A DNA stretch of 64,000 nucleotides. Source: Selaginella moellendorffii. Lineage: Eukaryota > Streptophyta > Lycopodiopsida > Selaginellales > Selaginellaceae. The stretch spans positions 843,451 to 907,450 of the forward strand of contig NW_003314285.1 of assembly GCF_000143415.4 (NCBI RefSeq), in the 5' to 3' direction. A model generated the notes under the pieces. It searched no databases and had not been told where the DNA came from. It saw only the letters and a program-made list of their open reading frames with translations. How positions within the stretch are numbered: position 1 is the stretch's first letter; every line of letters begins with the position of its first letter. Below, piece after piece: positions 12,191-21,727 of the stretch. The position numbers and the translations under genes were made by a program.

Positions 12191-12700
12191 GCTTGTTGGT
12201 ATAGATTCTCTTCTTTTTGCTTCTTTCCTACTGATTGCTGGAATCCTGGATGCTTTCAATAACCTTATCACATTTTTGTCAAATTTTTTTCGAGATATGC
12301 AATACTTTTTGGTCTTCAAAGCTGAAAACCTTTATACCTTCTTCGTTCTTATTTGACAAATGCAAATAAACGTTTATATTCATTGTAAACCATCCCAGAA
12401 CCCTAAACCTGCCTGGTTACACAAGATACATTCTTTTCTCTGTCTGTCTCTCTTTTGATGTTAGGCAACCTCAAGGCATTAAGGACAGGTTTGTAACCTC
12501 ATGAGCCAGCCATCGCTTTTCCGATGGAGCAATGGACTTGAGAGGCCTCAGAGGGAGTGGAGAGTATAGAGTGTCTATCAATTAATCATCCAGAATGCCG
12601 ATCCAAGGTAGTAGTGCATGTCAAACTCTGGTGATTTCTTGGCTATATATTCACGTGCTTTGTAAAATTTGAATTGAATATGAAGTTTATGAACCTTTCG
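12191..12700. other. Intergenic, convergent 3' flanks
   Basis: This AT-rich stretch lies between two converging genes and should hold both 3' UTRs. No coding signal or RNA gene is visible. Confidence 0.5.
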
Positions 12701-14384
12701 TTATGTAGCTTGCAGCTTTATTCTCTTGTAGCCTTCTCTTTGCTTGGAAAGCATCATATCAGCGGATATGTTGTTGGCCAGCGTGCATACCTTTCGAGGT
12801 CTTGGCACAGTTCTTGGTAGTGTGAGCTCGTGTCCGGGCAAGCTGGATTCCAGCGTCATCCGCTGCGCTTCTGGTGGTGGCACCGGCTTGAACTTGAGCA
12901 GCTTCCCATACTCTCGGAGAAGATGAAGCATGTACTGGTACACGAAGTCCATGCTGAGCTCTTTGTCGAGAAATGACTTTGCACATTCCCCAATTGCAGC
13001 GGCCTGGAGCACGAGAGGGTTTACGGAGTAAGGCGAGATCCAAAGTCTTACCTCCTTTGGGTGAGCATTTCCCCAATCGACAGCAAACTTAGTCGAGTTG
13101 CAAATGTTGTCTCGATCCACAGGCCAAAAATGAACGAAAGGAATCAGTGACCGGGCGAAGAACTCCTGAAACATCGGCTCGATTTGTAGGACTGTTGAAC
13201 CGCATGCCAATATGTACTTGAAACTGACAGACCATCCTCCTCCTTGGACATAAATCTTATACCTGAAACAGAGTCACCCTCAGCAAGCAATCAACCAAAT
13301 GAAACACCTGTGTTGGCACTGTTTTGACAAGTCTGAATTGTTAAAATTGTGTTCTCTTTCAGCAAACCAGTCCTGCACAGGTCTTTATAACATTTTCAAG
13401 CCTTTTGACAGAATTCACTCACCTGGTGGTATGTTACAAGGTTGTAGTTGTGCGTGTTGTTGGCGGTGCATTTGACCAAGTCCGCTCTAGCCGGACCCAT
13501 GTCGTAGTTCCCCTTCCAGAATGCTATCGGTTGCCTGTGTGACCAATCTAGTTTCTCGGCTCCAGAAAAGATTTTTCCCTTTTCTAAACTCCAGGGAAGG
13601 ATATTAACTTCTGGCCTGTACACCAGAGTGCATGCTCAGTTCCGAAACGACCAAAAACACTCAGACTCACCATCCCCAATAGGACCAATCTGGAAACACA
13701 ATGTCGTAGTGGTCACGTCTGCTGGTGCAATAAAGGAACAGTGGCGGAGGAGGCCAGGATCCATTCTTCTCAGGCTGGTGCTCCGCTCTGAACACGAGTG
13801 GCCAATCTCCGCAGTTGAACATCAGGTCAACGTCAGGAACCATCCCTGGATACTCTTTCAGCAGCATTAGCAAGCCCCACAGCGTGAAATCATCCCGGGT
13901 CTCGAAGCACTTATTGTAGCGCTCCATGTAGAGAGTCCCGTTGACTATTACTACACGGAAATCTGCTTTGGATCGAGCATCTTGGAGGTTTTGTTGGGAA
14001 ATCCCTGTTTCTTTCCAAGGTGCGAGATCATTCTCAATCCAGGCGAAGTACGAAGGACATTGATTTTCCGAATTTGGGGATAGACACCTCTGGAGCTCCC
14101 GCAGATCGCTCTTCTGCAGCCTGAAGAAAGAGCCTGGAGAATCTGAAGCAGAAGCAGACTCCTGACTGCTCAAGGCCCAGGTCCAATCCCAATTCCAGTT
14201 CCAGTTCACAGCCTTCAATTCAAACTCCAAGCAGCCAATTAACACGAATTTCTCTTGAGAAGCTCACCTGAAGATGCTCTGTAACGAAGGCGAATAAGAT
14301 CAGCGTAACAATGATAACAATCCCGGGCTTGCGGAGCTTGCTGAGAGTCCTCCAAAGAGGCGTAATCGCAGTGAACTCCACCAT
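12701..14384 (-). CDS. Glycosyltransferase family 90 (CAP10/rumi-like), type II membrane protein
   Basis: Five exons: 14268-14384, 13671-14212, 13423-13615, 13308-13372 and 12701-13262; 492 residues. The N terminus has a signal anchor (PGIVIIVTLILFAFV), as in Golgi type II enzymes. The catalytic region shows the family landmarks: DVDLMFNCGDWP, FPDWSYWGWPE, WSHRQPIAFWKGN, QCQHRYKIYVQGGGWS and KYILACGSTVL. The 65-nt exon 4 was found because its product (DWFAEREH to QCQHR) restores frame and the QCxHRYKIY motif. GT90 enzymes include protein O-glucosyl and O-xylosyl transferases and fungal capsule xylosyltransferases; donor and acceptor cannot be assigned for this plant clade. Its stop lies about 510 bp from the convergent LYR gene. 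Confidence 0.92.
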
Positions 14385-16136
14385 AACTACAGGTTCGGAG
14401 CGAGACTGCTGCCAAAACACTCATAAGAAAATCGAGTGGGACTGAGTTTGGTTGACTTCCAAGCACGAAAAGATTAAGTTTACATTTCCATGCATGCCAG
14501 AAATTACGGCATGAATGAGTTCAACATCAGCCATTACTGTTTGTTAGGGTATAAAACCACTTGGGATCATTGTCGACCTGCCTCCTACACTCCCTCCACT
14601 TTCTTGTGCTTGAGCCGCCCGAATCTCCTCCGTTCTACGCAGGTAATCAGACCTTTCAGCTGGCGTAAACTGCTGCATTTCCTGGGCATTCCGAGAGAGC
14701 GATCGAGCTGTTCGAGCACATATTCGATCTCCCACTTGATCAGTAACGACCTGGAAGGAGGGAGGAGTATCTTACAGCAGGATCTTGTTTCTTGGACTGC
14801 GATGCCCTATGAAGCAGCACAGAGATGTGGGTACCCAGAAAACACCAAATCGATCTTTGACAGGAGAAGGAACAGGTCAAGAGTTTTCCTGGACTGCTGT
14901 GCGGGTGCGCAGATTGTGAAGACCATGGTCAGCACCTTGAAACACCTTTCAGGTGACCTTTTCTCCATTTATCAAAGGATTCTCATGTAACATTATAGAC
15001 ATAGACCTGTTTATTTATGTAAGGGAAGTCTTTGCTTGAAGCAGTACTTCTGTAGATTCACCTAGTATGTCTGGCAGTAGAAATGTATGTGTAAGGTGAA
15101 TTGGGCATCATAGTTCTTGACAAGGTGGAAGTTGTTACAGCCCGGATTGAGTGTTTCTTCAGGCCCAGCTGATATCTTGTGTCTGGAACTCTGTGTAGGC
15201 AGGGGAACGCACTGTGTAGTGTCGAGTTGATTGCACTGGATTCACTTCTTCATAGTAGAGGTAGTACTTCGTTAAGTGCTTGTCAATAGATTCAAGTGTC
15301 TGTTCCACCTCCCATGCAGTGTAATAAGAGAATACAAAATGAATTAGAAATGATTTTCAAGTGGTCATAGATACTTTCATGGATCATTATGTTGTCATCA
15401 TCATTAAGCATATCAAGACTCAAATATTGAAATACACAAAATAAACTTGCTTCTGTCTTCTTCACACATCTCTAGCACTTGTTCCCAGCAGCTGTGGAAG
15501 GGGACTCATGCCAAGATGTGCCAGTTTGGACTGGAGAGAGACTTTGCCTACTCGATGTCTATAAAAAAAATTAAGAACTTAGAAGTAGAGAAGGCAAGTT
15601 GATTCTTCTAAACATTGGAGCCACTGGAGCTCACAACAACCCAAGAGGCACACACACACATAGACGAGGCGCAAGAAGGAATAAATGGGAGGAGAAAAAC
15701 TATCAAAAGGAAGTAACTTTCCACTGAAAGATCCCATGTAAAGTGAGTTAACGCAAAGATTTCTTCTGTTTGCAACACAAACTAGTAGTAAATTGCAGCC
15801 AAGTTCCTTCCTCACTATCTTCTCTCTTTTGTTTCTAGTTTCTTGCACCAATTTGTGGTTTTAAAACCATTCTCGCACCAACTAGTGATTTTGAAACCCT
15901 TTGATCTTCCTAGATGGATTAGAGTGATAGTTCGTTCTTTGAAATTGTTCTTTGAAATCGAGAGGCTGTGTTTTGGGCCATATCTGTCCAGCACGGCGTT
16001 CGTACCAGTCCTCTTGAATCGTGATCCCTTTGACATCTCGATCCTGTGCTAGATGGATACGTTGGAGCTACTTACATTTGGCAATTTATGTACAATCTGG
16101 CTATTTACAAATCAGACGTTTTCTCGTCTTCTTTCC
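14385..16136. other. Long intergenic region with a probable PPR remnant
   Basis: No intact gene. A decayed PPR-like stretch (listed separately) lies near 14,770-14,910. The remainder is AT-rich with short interrupted frames on both strands. Confidence 0.45.
14770..14910 (+). pseudogene. Possible decayed PPR fragment
   Basis: One frame reads QQDLVSWTAM and then GYPENTKSIFDR, which resembles the DLVSWTAMI...GH-E-AK-IFDRMP rhythm of plant PPR repeats, as in the two intact PPR genes of this window. The spacing is broken and flanking repeats cannot be followed. It may be a chance match. Confidence 0.3.
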
Positions 16137-16988
16137 TCACGGGTCTGCTTGCCAGCCCAGGGTGTCGTCTTCGCTCGACGTGTAGCTGTCGTCACTGATC
16201 TCCCCGTCACTGCTCTCTTCCACAGCGGTTTGCGCATCTTTGGGCTTGGCATATCTCTCGCAGTACTCTATAATCCAAAACACACCACAGAACTTCAAAG
16301 CTAAACTAGAGGATTTCTTACCTTTCACCTTTTGCTCGTACCTTTCTTTGTCCCTCATCATCAGAGACCCGGCCTCGCCATTCAAAGGGTCACTTGGATT
16401 TGGATACAGCAGCAGCTGCGGAAGGAATGACTCGAAAACATTGACGAGGTCTGCCAAAACCAATACAAGCTTAGAACCCAAAAGAAGAACAAAGACTGAA
16501 GAAACAAAATCTTTACCAAACATGGGGCTCCAAGTGTGATTGATCACATCCAGGCAAACAGATCCCGAGCTGAAAAGCACCGTCAGTCGCAGAGCCAATG
16601 GGTCAAGAACGAAAATTTACGACTCGTCGACATTCGGATGGAAGATCTTGTTCACGAATCCAATGGAGGGCGATTTGTAGGGATAAGAGTCGGGAAGCTC
16701 AACGCGGACCTTCCACACTCCACTCTCATAAGGACCTGGCAATAGAATCCATCGCAAATCAAGCCAGAAACTGGAATGATCTATCCCAAATCGAATGAGG
16801 AGAGTTTTTACTATCTGCTGGCCCCTGAAAATCCACAATGAACTCGTTCATGCCATCGTTGAGCATTTCCACCTTGTAATCGCTCATCATGCTGCCATAG
16901 CGCGATCGATTAGAGAATGGAAGCTTCGATGACAACAAACTCACAGCTTCATCACATCCATCTCCCGGCGCCGGCTTGGAGACGACAT
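16137..16988 (-). CDS. Ubiquitin-conjugating enzyme E2, UBE2H/UBC4-5-6 group
   Basis: Six exons: 16945-16988, 16812-16891, 16621-16735, 16517-16569, 16322-16450 and 16137-16267; 183 residues. It begins [15 protein letters not shown] and MMSDYKVEM as in the UBC4/5/6 group of Arabidopsis, homologous to animal UBE2H and yeast Ubc8. The UBC fold is complete: HPN motif in FHPNVDE, catalytic cysteine in [15 protein letters not shown], then [15 protein letters not shown]. The tail is acidic and Ser-rich ([17 protein letters not shown]), typical of this group. Its likely role is to accept ubiquitin from E1 and serve a GID/CTLH-type E3 in cytosol or nucleus; the E3 partner is known from homologs, not visible here. 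Confidence 0.95.
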
Positions 16989-17096
16989 TGTCCAAAAACC
17001 CTAAATGAATGAGCAACCCCAAACGTGTTCTATACATATAATAACGTAGAATATTCTAGTGGATTTGGGGCATTTGGGGCATTTGGGATGGGATGA

Positions 17097-19796
17097 ATGC
17101 TTGCCAAGAGAGAAAGAAGGGAGGTCTACAACCAATGCATCCAGCGTCTCCAGGAATGCGCCAATGCGCGGGCGCTGGGCGATGGCAAGCGCGCTCACGA
17201 GCTCATCCAGCAATCGGGCTGGATCCACGACAGGCTGCTGGGAAATCTCCTCATCCGGATGTATGGCATCTGCGGCTGCCTGACGGACGCCATCGCCGCC
17301 TTCGATGCGATCCGGGAGCGCAACGTCTACTCCTGGAATCTCATCGTTGCGGCGAATGCCCAGAACGGGCAGCTCCATCACGCGGCGGCGCTCTTCGATC
17401 GCATGCCACAGCGGGATTTGTTCGCGTGGAACGCGATGATAGGGATTTTCTGCCAGGCCTCGCATCTGGAGGAGGCCAAGAGCGTCTTTGATCGGATGCC
17501 GGAGAGGGAGGCGCTGTCATGGAACTCGATTCTTGCGGCCTTCTCTCAAAACAGCCATGCTCACCACGCTCTCGAAATATTTCGCAGGATGCCGGCTCGC
17601 GATCTCTCCTCCTGGAATTCGATGATACAGATCCACGCGCAGCTGGATCAGACCGACGCCCTGCCGGGATTGTTCGACGCAATGCCAGAACGAGACGTGA
17701 TTTCCTGGACGACGATCGTCGCGGCATTCGCAAGAAAGGGGCAAATGGAGAGGGCGGGGGAGATCTTCCGCCTGATGCCACAGACCAACACTCGAGGCTG
17801 GAATGTGATCCTCGTCGGCTCCTCCCGCGGTGCCAGATCCATCTTCGACACCATGCCGGAGAGAGATCTCGTCTCGTGGAACGAATTCATTGCCGCCAGT
17901 GCCAAGATCGGCGATCTTGACGCCGCCTCGACGATCTTCCAGCTGATGCCGCGACGCGACGTGATTTCCTGGACGACGATGCTCCACGGCGTGATGAGCT
18001 ATGGGCGCCTGGAGCACGCCAAAAGACTCTTCGACGAGATTCCGGCGCGGAATGTGGTGACGTGGACGGTGGCGATTACATCCTACGGCGACGGTGGCGA
18101 TGTGGATTCCGCGCGGGAAGCCTTCGCGCGAATGCCCCAGCACAATCTCTTCACCTGGAACGCGATGATGAGCGCTCTCTCCGATCAAGGTAACGCGATC
18201 CATCTCCAGGATGCCAGGGAGATCTTTGATGCTCTGCCTTACAGGGACGCGATCTCTTGGAACACTCTCATCTCCGGCTATGCCCAGCAGGGGCAAATCC
18301 GTGATGCGTTTGATCTCTTCGCCCATATGCCCGGCCGCGATAATGTCTCCTGGAACGCAATCCTCCTGGCCTACACCGAGGAATCGCTGCTCCAAAACGC
18401 GATCGCGCTCTTCGATCGAATGCCCTGCCGGGATCTCATCGCGTGGAACACGATGATCCGGGCGTATGCCCTGGACGGGCATATCGACGAGGCACGGCAG
18501 GCGTTTGACGGCGCGGATGAGAAGGACGGGGTGGCGTGGACGGCCATGATCCGCGGGTACAACCACAATGGCTGCTCCGGCGAGGCCATTCGTCTCTTCA
18601 TGGCGATGGATCTGGAAGGGATCAAGCCTTCCGGCGGGCTGTGCTTTGTGGCGGCGCTCAATTCGTGCTCGGCACCGCGGTTTCTCGAGCAGGGCAGGCG
18701 ATTGTGTGAGAGGATCCTGGCGCTGGGGCTCGAGAGCGATCAGCTGGTAGCGGCGGGGCTGATCTCCATGCTGGGCAAATGCGGGGATCTCCAGAAGGCC
18801 GCGCGATTCTACCGCGAGGAGCTCTCGGAGGATCGGCGAATTGCCGTGGCGGGAGCGATGATCTCGGCCCTCGCAGCGAATTCCCAGGTGGGCGCTGCAC
18901 GGGAGCTCTTCGATCGCCTCCCAGAGCCCACGAAGGACTGGAATGCGATGATCCAGGCTCACGTCGCGGCCGGGGAGATCGACAGAGCGGAGGAGCTCTT
19001 CCAGGAGATCCCAGCTCCAGACATCGTGGCCTGGTCGACGATGATCGCTGGCTACGCGCGATCCGGGCGAGGCGAGGAGGCGCTGCAGAGATTCCGGTCC
19101 ATGGATCTGGAAGGCGTGCGCGCCGACGCCAGATCGTTCGTGGCGGCGGTGGAGGCGAGCGCGATCACTGCCGATTCATCGCGGCTGGAGACGATCCACG
19201 CGCTGGCGGTGGAATGCGGCCTGGATTCACACACGATCGTGGGTACCAGCATCGTGGACGCGCTGTGCAAGCGCGGCAGCCTCGCCCACGCCTGGATCGC
19301 CTTCGCCAAGATCTCCAGCCGGCCCAGGATCCCATGGAGCGCCATGGTCGGGGGTCTCGCACGGAACGGATATTCCCGCGAGTCTGTGGCGCTGTTCCGG
19401 GAGATGCTCGCGTACGGCGCCGCCCCCGACGCCGTCACCTTCGTGTCCGTGCTGGCGGCGTGCAGCCACGGTGGGATGCTGCGCGATGGCGTCGGCTACT
19501 TCGTGGCGATGCCGTTGGATTTTGGAGTGTCGCCCACCGTGGATCACTACCGGTGTGTGGTTGATTTGCTTGGACGAGCCGGGCTGCTGGGAGAGGCCGA
19601 GGAGTTTTTGGAGGAGGCTATGCCGGTCTTGGGGAGGGAGGATAGCGTGGCGTGGACGTCGCTGCTGGGATCGTGTTGGAGCCATGGAGAAGTGGAGCGT
19701 GGGAAGCGACTGGGAGAGTTGGCGGTGGGGTTTAATTGGGAGGAGCAATCCTCGTCCCCCTTTGTGCTGCTCTCCCACTTATCATGCTCGGACTAG
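17097..19796 (+). CDS. Pentatricopeptide repeat protein, 899 residues, intronless
   Basis: A single open frame carries roughly twenty or more PPR units. Most are of the short S-like type in tandem, with a repeating (R)D(V/L)(I/F)SWN/T core followed about 15 residues later by A..(I/L)FDRMP. The C-terminal fifth changes to longer P/L-type units (LFMAMDLEGIKPS, DHYRCVVDLLGRAG) and ends in an incomplete E-like segment (VAWTSLLGSCWSHGEVERGKRL). No E+ or DYW deaminase follows. PPR proteins bind organellar RNA one base per repeat for editing, splicing or stability. The first residues (MLAKRERREVYN) do not form an obvious targeting peptide, so the true start could differ. It faces the divergent E2 gene with only about 108 bp between the starts. 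Confidence 0.92.
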   Translation: MLAKRERREVYNQCIQRLQECANARALGDGKRAHELIQQSGWIHDRLLGNLLIRMYGICGCLTDAIAAFDAIRERNVYSWNLIVAANAQNGQLHHAAALFDRMPQRDLFAWNAMIGIFCQASHLEEAKSVFDRMPEREALSWNSILAAFSQNSHAHHALEIFRRMPARDLSSWNSMIQIHAQLDQTDALPGLFDAMPERDVISWTTIVAAFARKGQMERAGEIFRLMPQTNTRGWNVILVGSSRGARSIFDTMPERDLVSWNEFIAASAKIGDLDAASTIFQLMPRRDVISWTTMLHGVMSYGRLEHAKRLFDEIPARNVVTWTVAITSYGDGGDVDSAREAFARMPQHNLFTWNAMMSALSDQGNAIHLQDAREIFDALPYRDAISWNTLISGYAQQGQIRDAFDLFAHMPGRDNVSWNAILLAYTEESLLQNAIALFDRMPCRDLIAWNTMIRAYALDGHIDEARQAFDGADEKDGVAWTAMIRGYNHNGCSGEAIRLFMAMDLEGIKPSGGLCFVAALNSCSAPRFLEQGRRLCERILALGLESDQLVAAGLISMLGKCGDLQKAARFYREELSEDRRIAVAGAMISALAANSQVGAARELFDRLPEPTKDWNAMIQAHVAAGEIDRAEELFQEIPAPDIVAWSTMIAGYARSGRGEEALQRFRSMDLEGVRADARSFVAAVEASAITADSSRLETIHALAVECGLDSHTIVGTSIVDALCKRGSLAHAWIAFAKISSRPRIPWSAMVGGLARNGYSRESVALFREMLAYGAAPDAVTFVSVLAACSHGGMLRDGVGYFVAMPLDFGVSPTVDHYRCVVDLLGRAGLLGEAEEFLEEAMPVLGREDSVAWTSLLGSCWSHGEVERGKRLGELAVGFNWEEQSSSPFVLLSHLSCSD

Positions 19797-20118
19797 GCAG
19801 AATCGGCTTCCTTCTATTATTTTTGTTAGATTCTAGACATCCATCTTTTGTGAGGTTGAAACACGCATAACAAGCACACCAACAGGAAGAGGATTAATTA
19901 ACAAGACATTAATGCTATAACAAGACATGTGGTAGTGTTGCAACTTCCATACTAAAATGCGATGATAAAGTGGAGATTCTTCGTGGTCAGTTCTTGTGTA
20001 TTTATCTCCATGCTCTACTATAAAAAGTTGAAAACTGATCACAGGAAAAGAATAAAATATGTCAACGATTAATCAGCCACCCTTACAAAAACGATGCCGC
20101 CAAAAAGAAACGCTTTCA

Positions 20119-20560
20119 CTACTTGGCGATCACATCCTCGATCAAATCGGCAGCGTCTTGCACGGTGACAATCTTCTCGGTTCCTTCCTCGCCCAGGCTG
20201 ATCTTGAAGTTCTCCTCGAGTTGCATCATCACCTCAACCTTTGGAGACGAATCAAAGCATGAGTCGGCTCCAAGATCAGTTGGAGTGACGCTGGACTGAT
20301 CGATCGAGAGCTGGGTGGCGATGATCTTCTGGACTGAAGCAAGAGTCTCTGGCTTTGCCTGTGGAAAAAGAAGATCAAAGACTCGCAATCCCCTAGAGAA
20401 AATCCGAGCACTAGAAGAAAGGTGTATAGAAGCATATCACGAGCAACCTCGCTTGCTAGTGCTGCTTGTCAAGACAATGGCGCTGGGCCTGAATCCGACC
20501 ACCGGGGAAGCTCTCGCAAGGGATCCGACGCTTGCAGCAGGCACCATGGAGCACGATCCA
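20119..20560 (-). pseudogene. Decayed copy of a plastid acyl carrier protein gene
   Basis: This copy matches the intact ACP gene at 31,341-31,867 over the transit-peptide exon (about 20,450-20,560), intron 1 and the mature domain (20,119-20,358). Three lesions are visible. The 3' end of the transit exon, including its splice donor, is deleted and runs into TGA. Nine bases are lost ahead of DLGAD. A further deletion removed the end of exon 2 and most of intron 2, so the last bases of that intron are read as CFDSSPK between GADS and VEVMM. The C terminus stops one residue earlier. The start region of the transit peptide is also altered. A functional product is unlikely, although the mature-domain frame itself is open. 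Confidence 0.8.
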
Positions 20561-20639
20561 GCGGGCCGTACCAAAAGCAGATCTTAGGGCTACCTCGCTC
20601 GATCGATCGGGGTCACAATGCGAGACGAGATTACTCCGA

Positions 20640-21024
20640 AATGCTCGCAAATAGGAACTGGGGGAGAGAGCCTCAAAGACTGGCTAGGAGCTCAGATTAT
20701 ATGGAGGGACAAAGCCCTTGACGGAGCATCCAAAGAGGTTCGTTTATCCAACATGGAGTGCAAATCTTCGAAGACTGGAGAGCTAGACTTGGAGCTCTGC
20801 TGAGAATTACTCATGGACAAGTGAATGTTTAAGTAAAAACTGTATTTATTCCTTTTGAGGTGGACAAATTGATTTTTTCAACACAAAAAACAATAGCTTT
20901 ATCAAGTTGGACTTATTTTTTCTCTTACTTGGTCAGAATGCATTCAATATAATGCAATGGTGAATTTTTAATTGATGAAATTCTAATTCTCCACTCTCTT
21001 GCATTACATAAATTTATTTCATGT
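20640..21024. other. ACP upstream duplicate tail, then AT-rich sequence
   Basis: Up to about 20,750 the sequence still resembles the upstream flank of the intact ACP gene (31,910-32,080), including TATATGGAGGGACAAAGC in both. The rest is AT-rich without genes. Confidence 0.6.
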
Positions 21025-21200
21025 TGTGAGTGTTTGGAATATGGAAAGGGAATACAGAAAATGTGCATATTAATTAGCCCAAAAACCCTAACTTATATAC
21101 AGGAGCGAGTGGTCCAGATTGAAACCAATCCGATGGCTACCAAAATCCCACTACGCTAATATTAATATACGGCATCGTAACCGTACACTTGGCCCTCACA
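21025..21200 (-). repeat. 3' LTR of the gypsy element
   Basis: 176 bp; shares with the 5' LTR the core CCAAAATCCCACTACGCTAA and the end GGCCCTCACA. On the minus strand it begins TGTGAGGGCC and ends in CACA. Confidence 0.85.
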
Positions 21201-21277
21201 TCATCCCCGGAATAATGGCAAACCATCAAGGTTCTCTTGTAAACGGGTTGGGATTTAGAGGAACGTTAGGAGGAGGC

Positions 21278-21727
21278 ATCGGCAGATCTATAGGTGGTAT
21301 TAATTGCTCATGATCCCTTTGTATAAAGCGTTTCAACCGCTGCACATGCACAATCTCTGGAGGATCAGTCTGCTAGACGTCATGCCAAACCTCATAAACT
21401 TGTGGTCCAACTTGCCACAACACCTGATATGGTCCTTTCCATTGTGCAAGGAGCCCCTTAGATAAACCACATACCGTAAGATGGGGAAAACAGACTAAGG
21501 CATCGGTGGATCTATAGGTGGTATTAACTGCTCCTGATCCTTTTGTATAAAGCATTTCAACTGCACATGCACAATCTTTGGAGGACCGGTCTGCTGGACG
21601 TCATGCCGAACCTCATAAACTTGTGGTCCAACTTGCCGTAACACCTGATATGGTCTTTTCCATTGTGCAAGGAGCCCTTTAGATAAACCACGTACCGTAA
21701 GATGGGGAAAACGGACTAACACCAAAT
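21278..21727. repeat. Tandem duplication of about 222 bp at the 3' end of pol
   Basis: The block starting CATCGGCAGATCTATAGGTG at 21278 is repeated from about 21500 (CATCGGTGGATCTATAGGTG) and continues through GTAAGATGGGGAAAACGGAC. Both copies carry the same stretch after integrase; the outer copy has more mutations, including a stop. Confidence 0.75.

Noticed and set aside
14544-14735. 63-codon minus-strand frame with an Ala/Glu-rich end
   Set aside because: Opens with GTG, has no homolog that I recognise and overlaps the area with PPR-like remnants on the other strand.
17517-18962. 481-codon minus-strand frame
   Set aside because: It is the antisense shadow of the PPR gene and has a periodic composition reflecting the PPR repeats.
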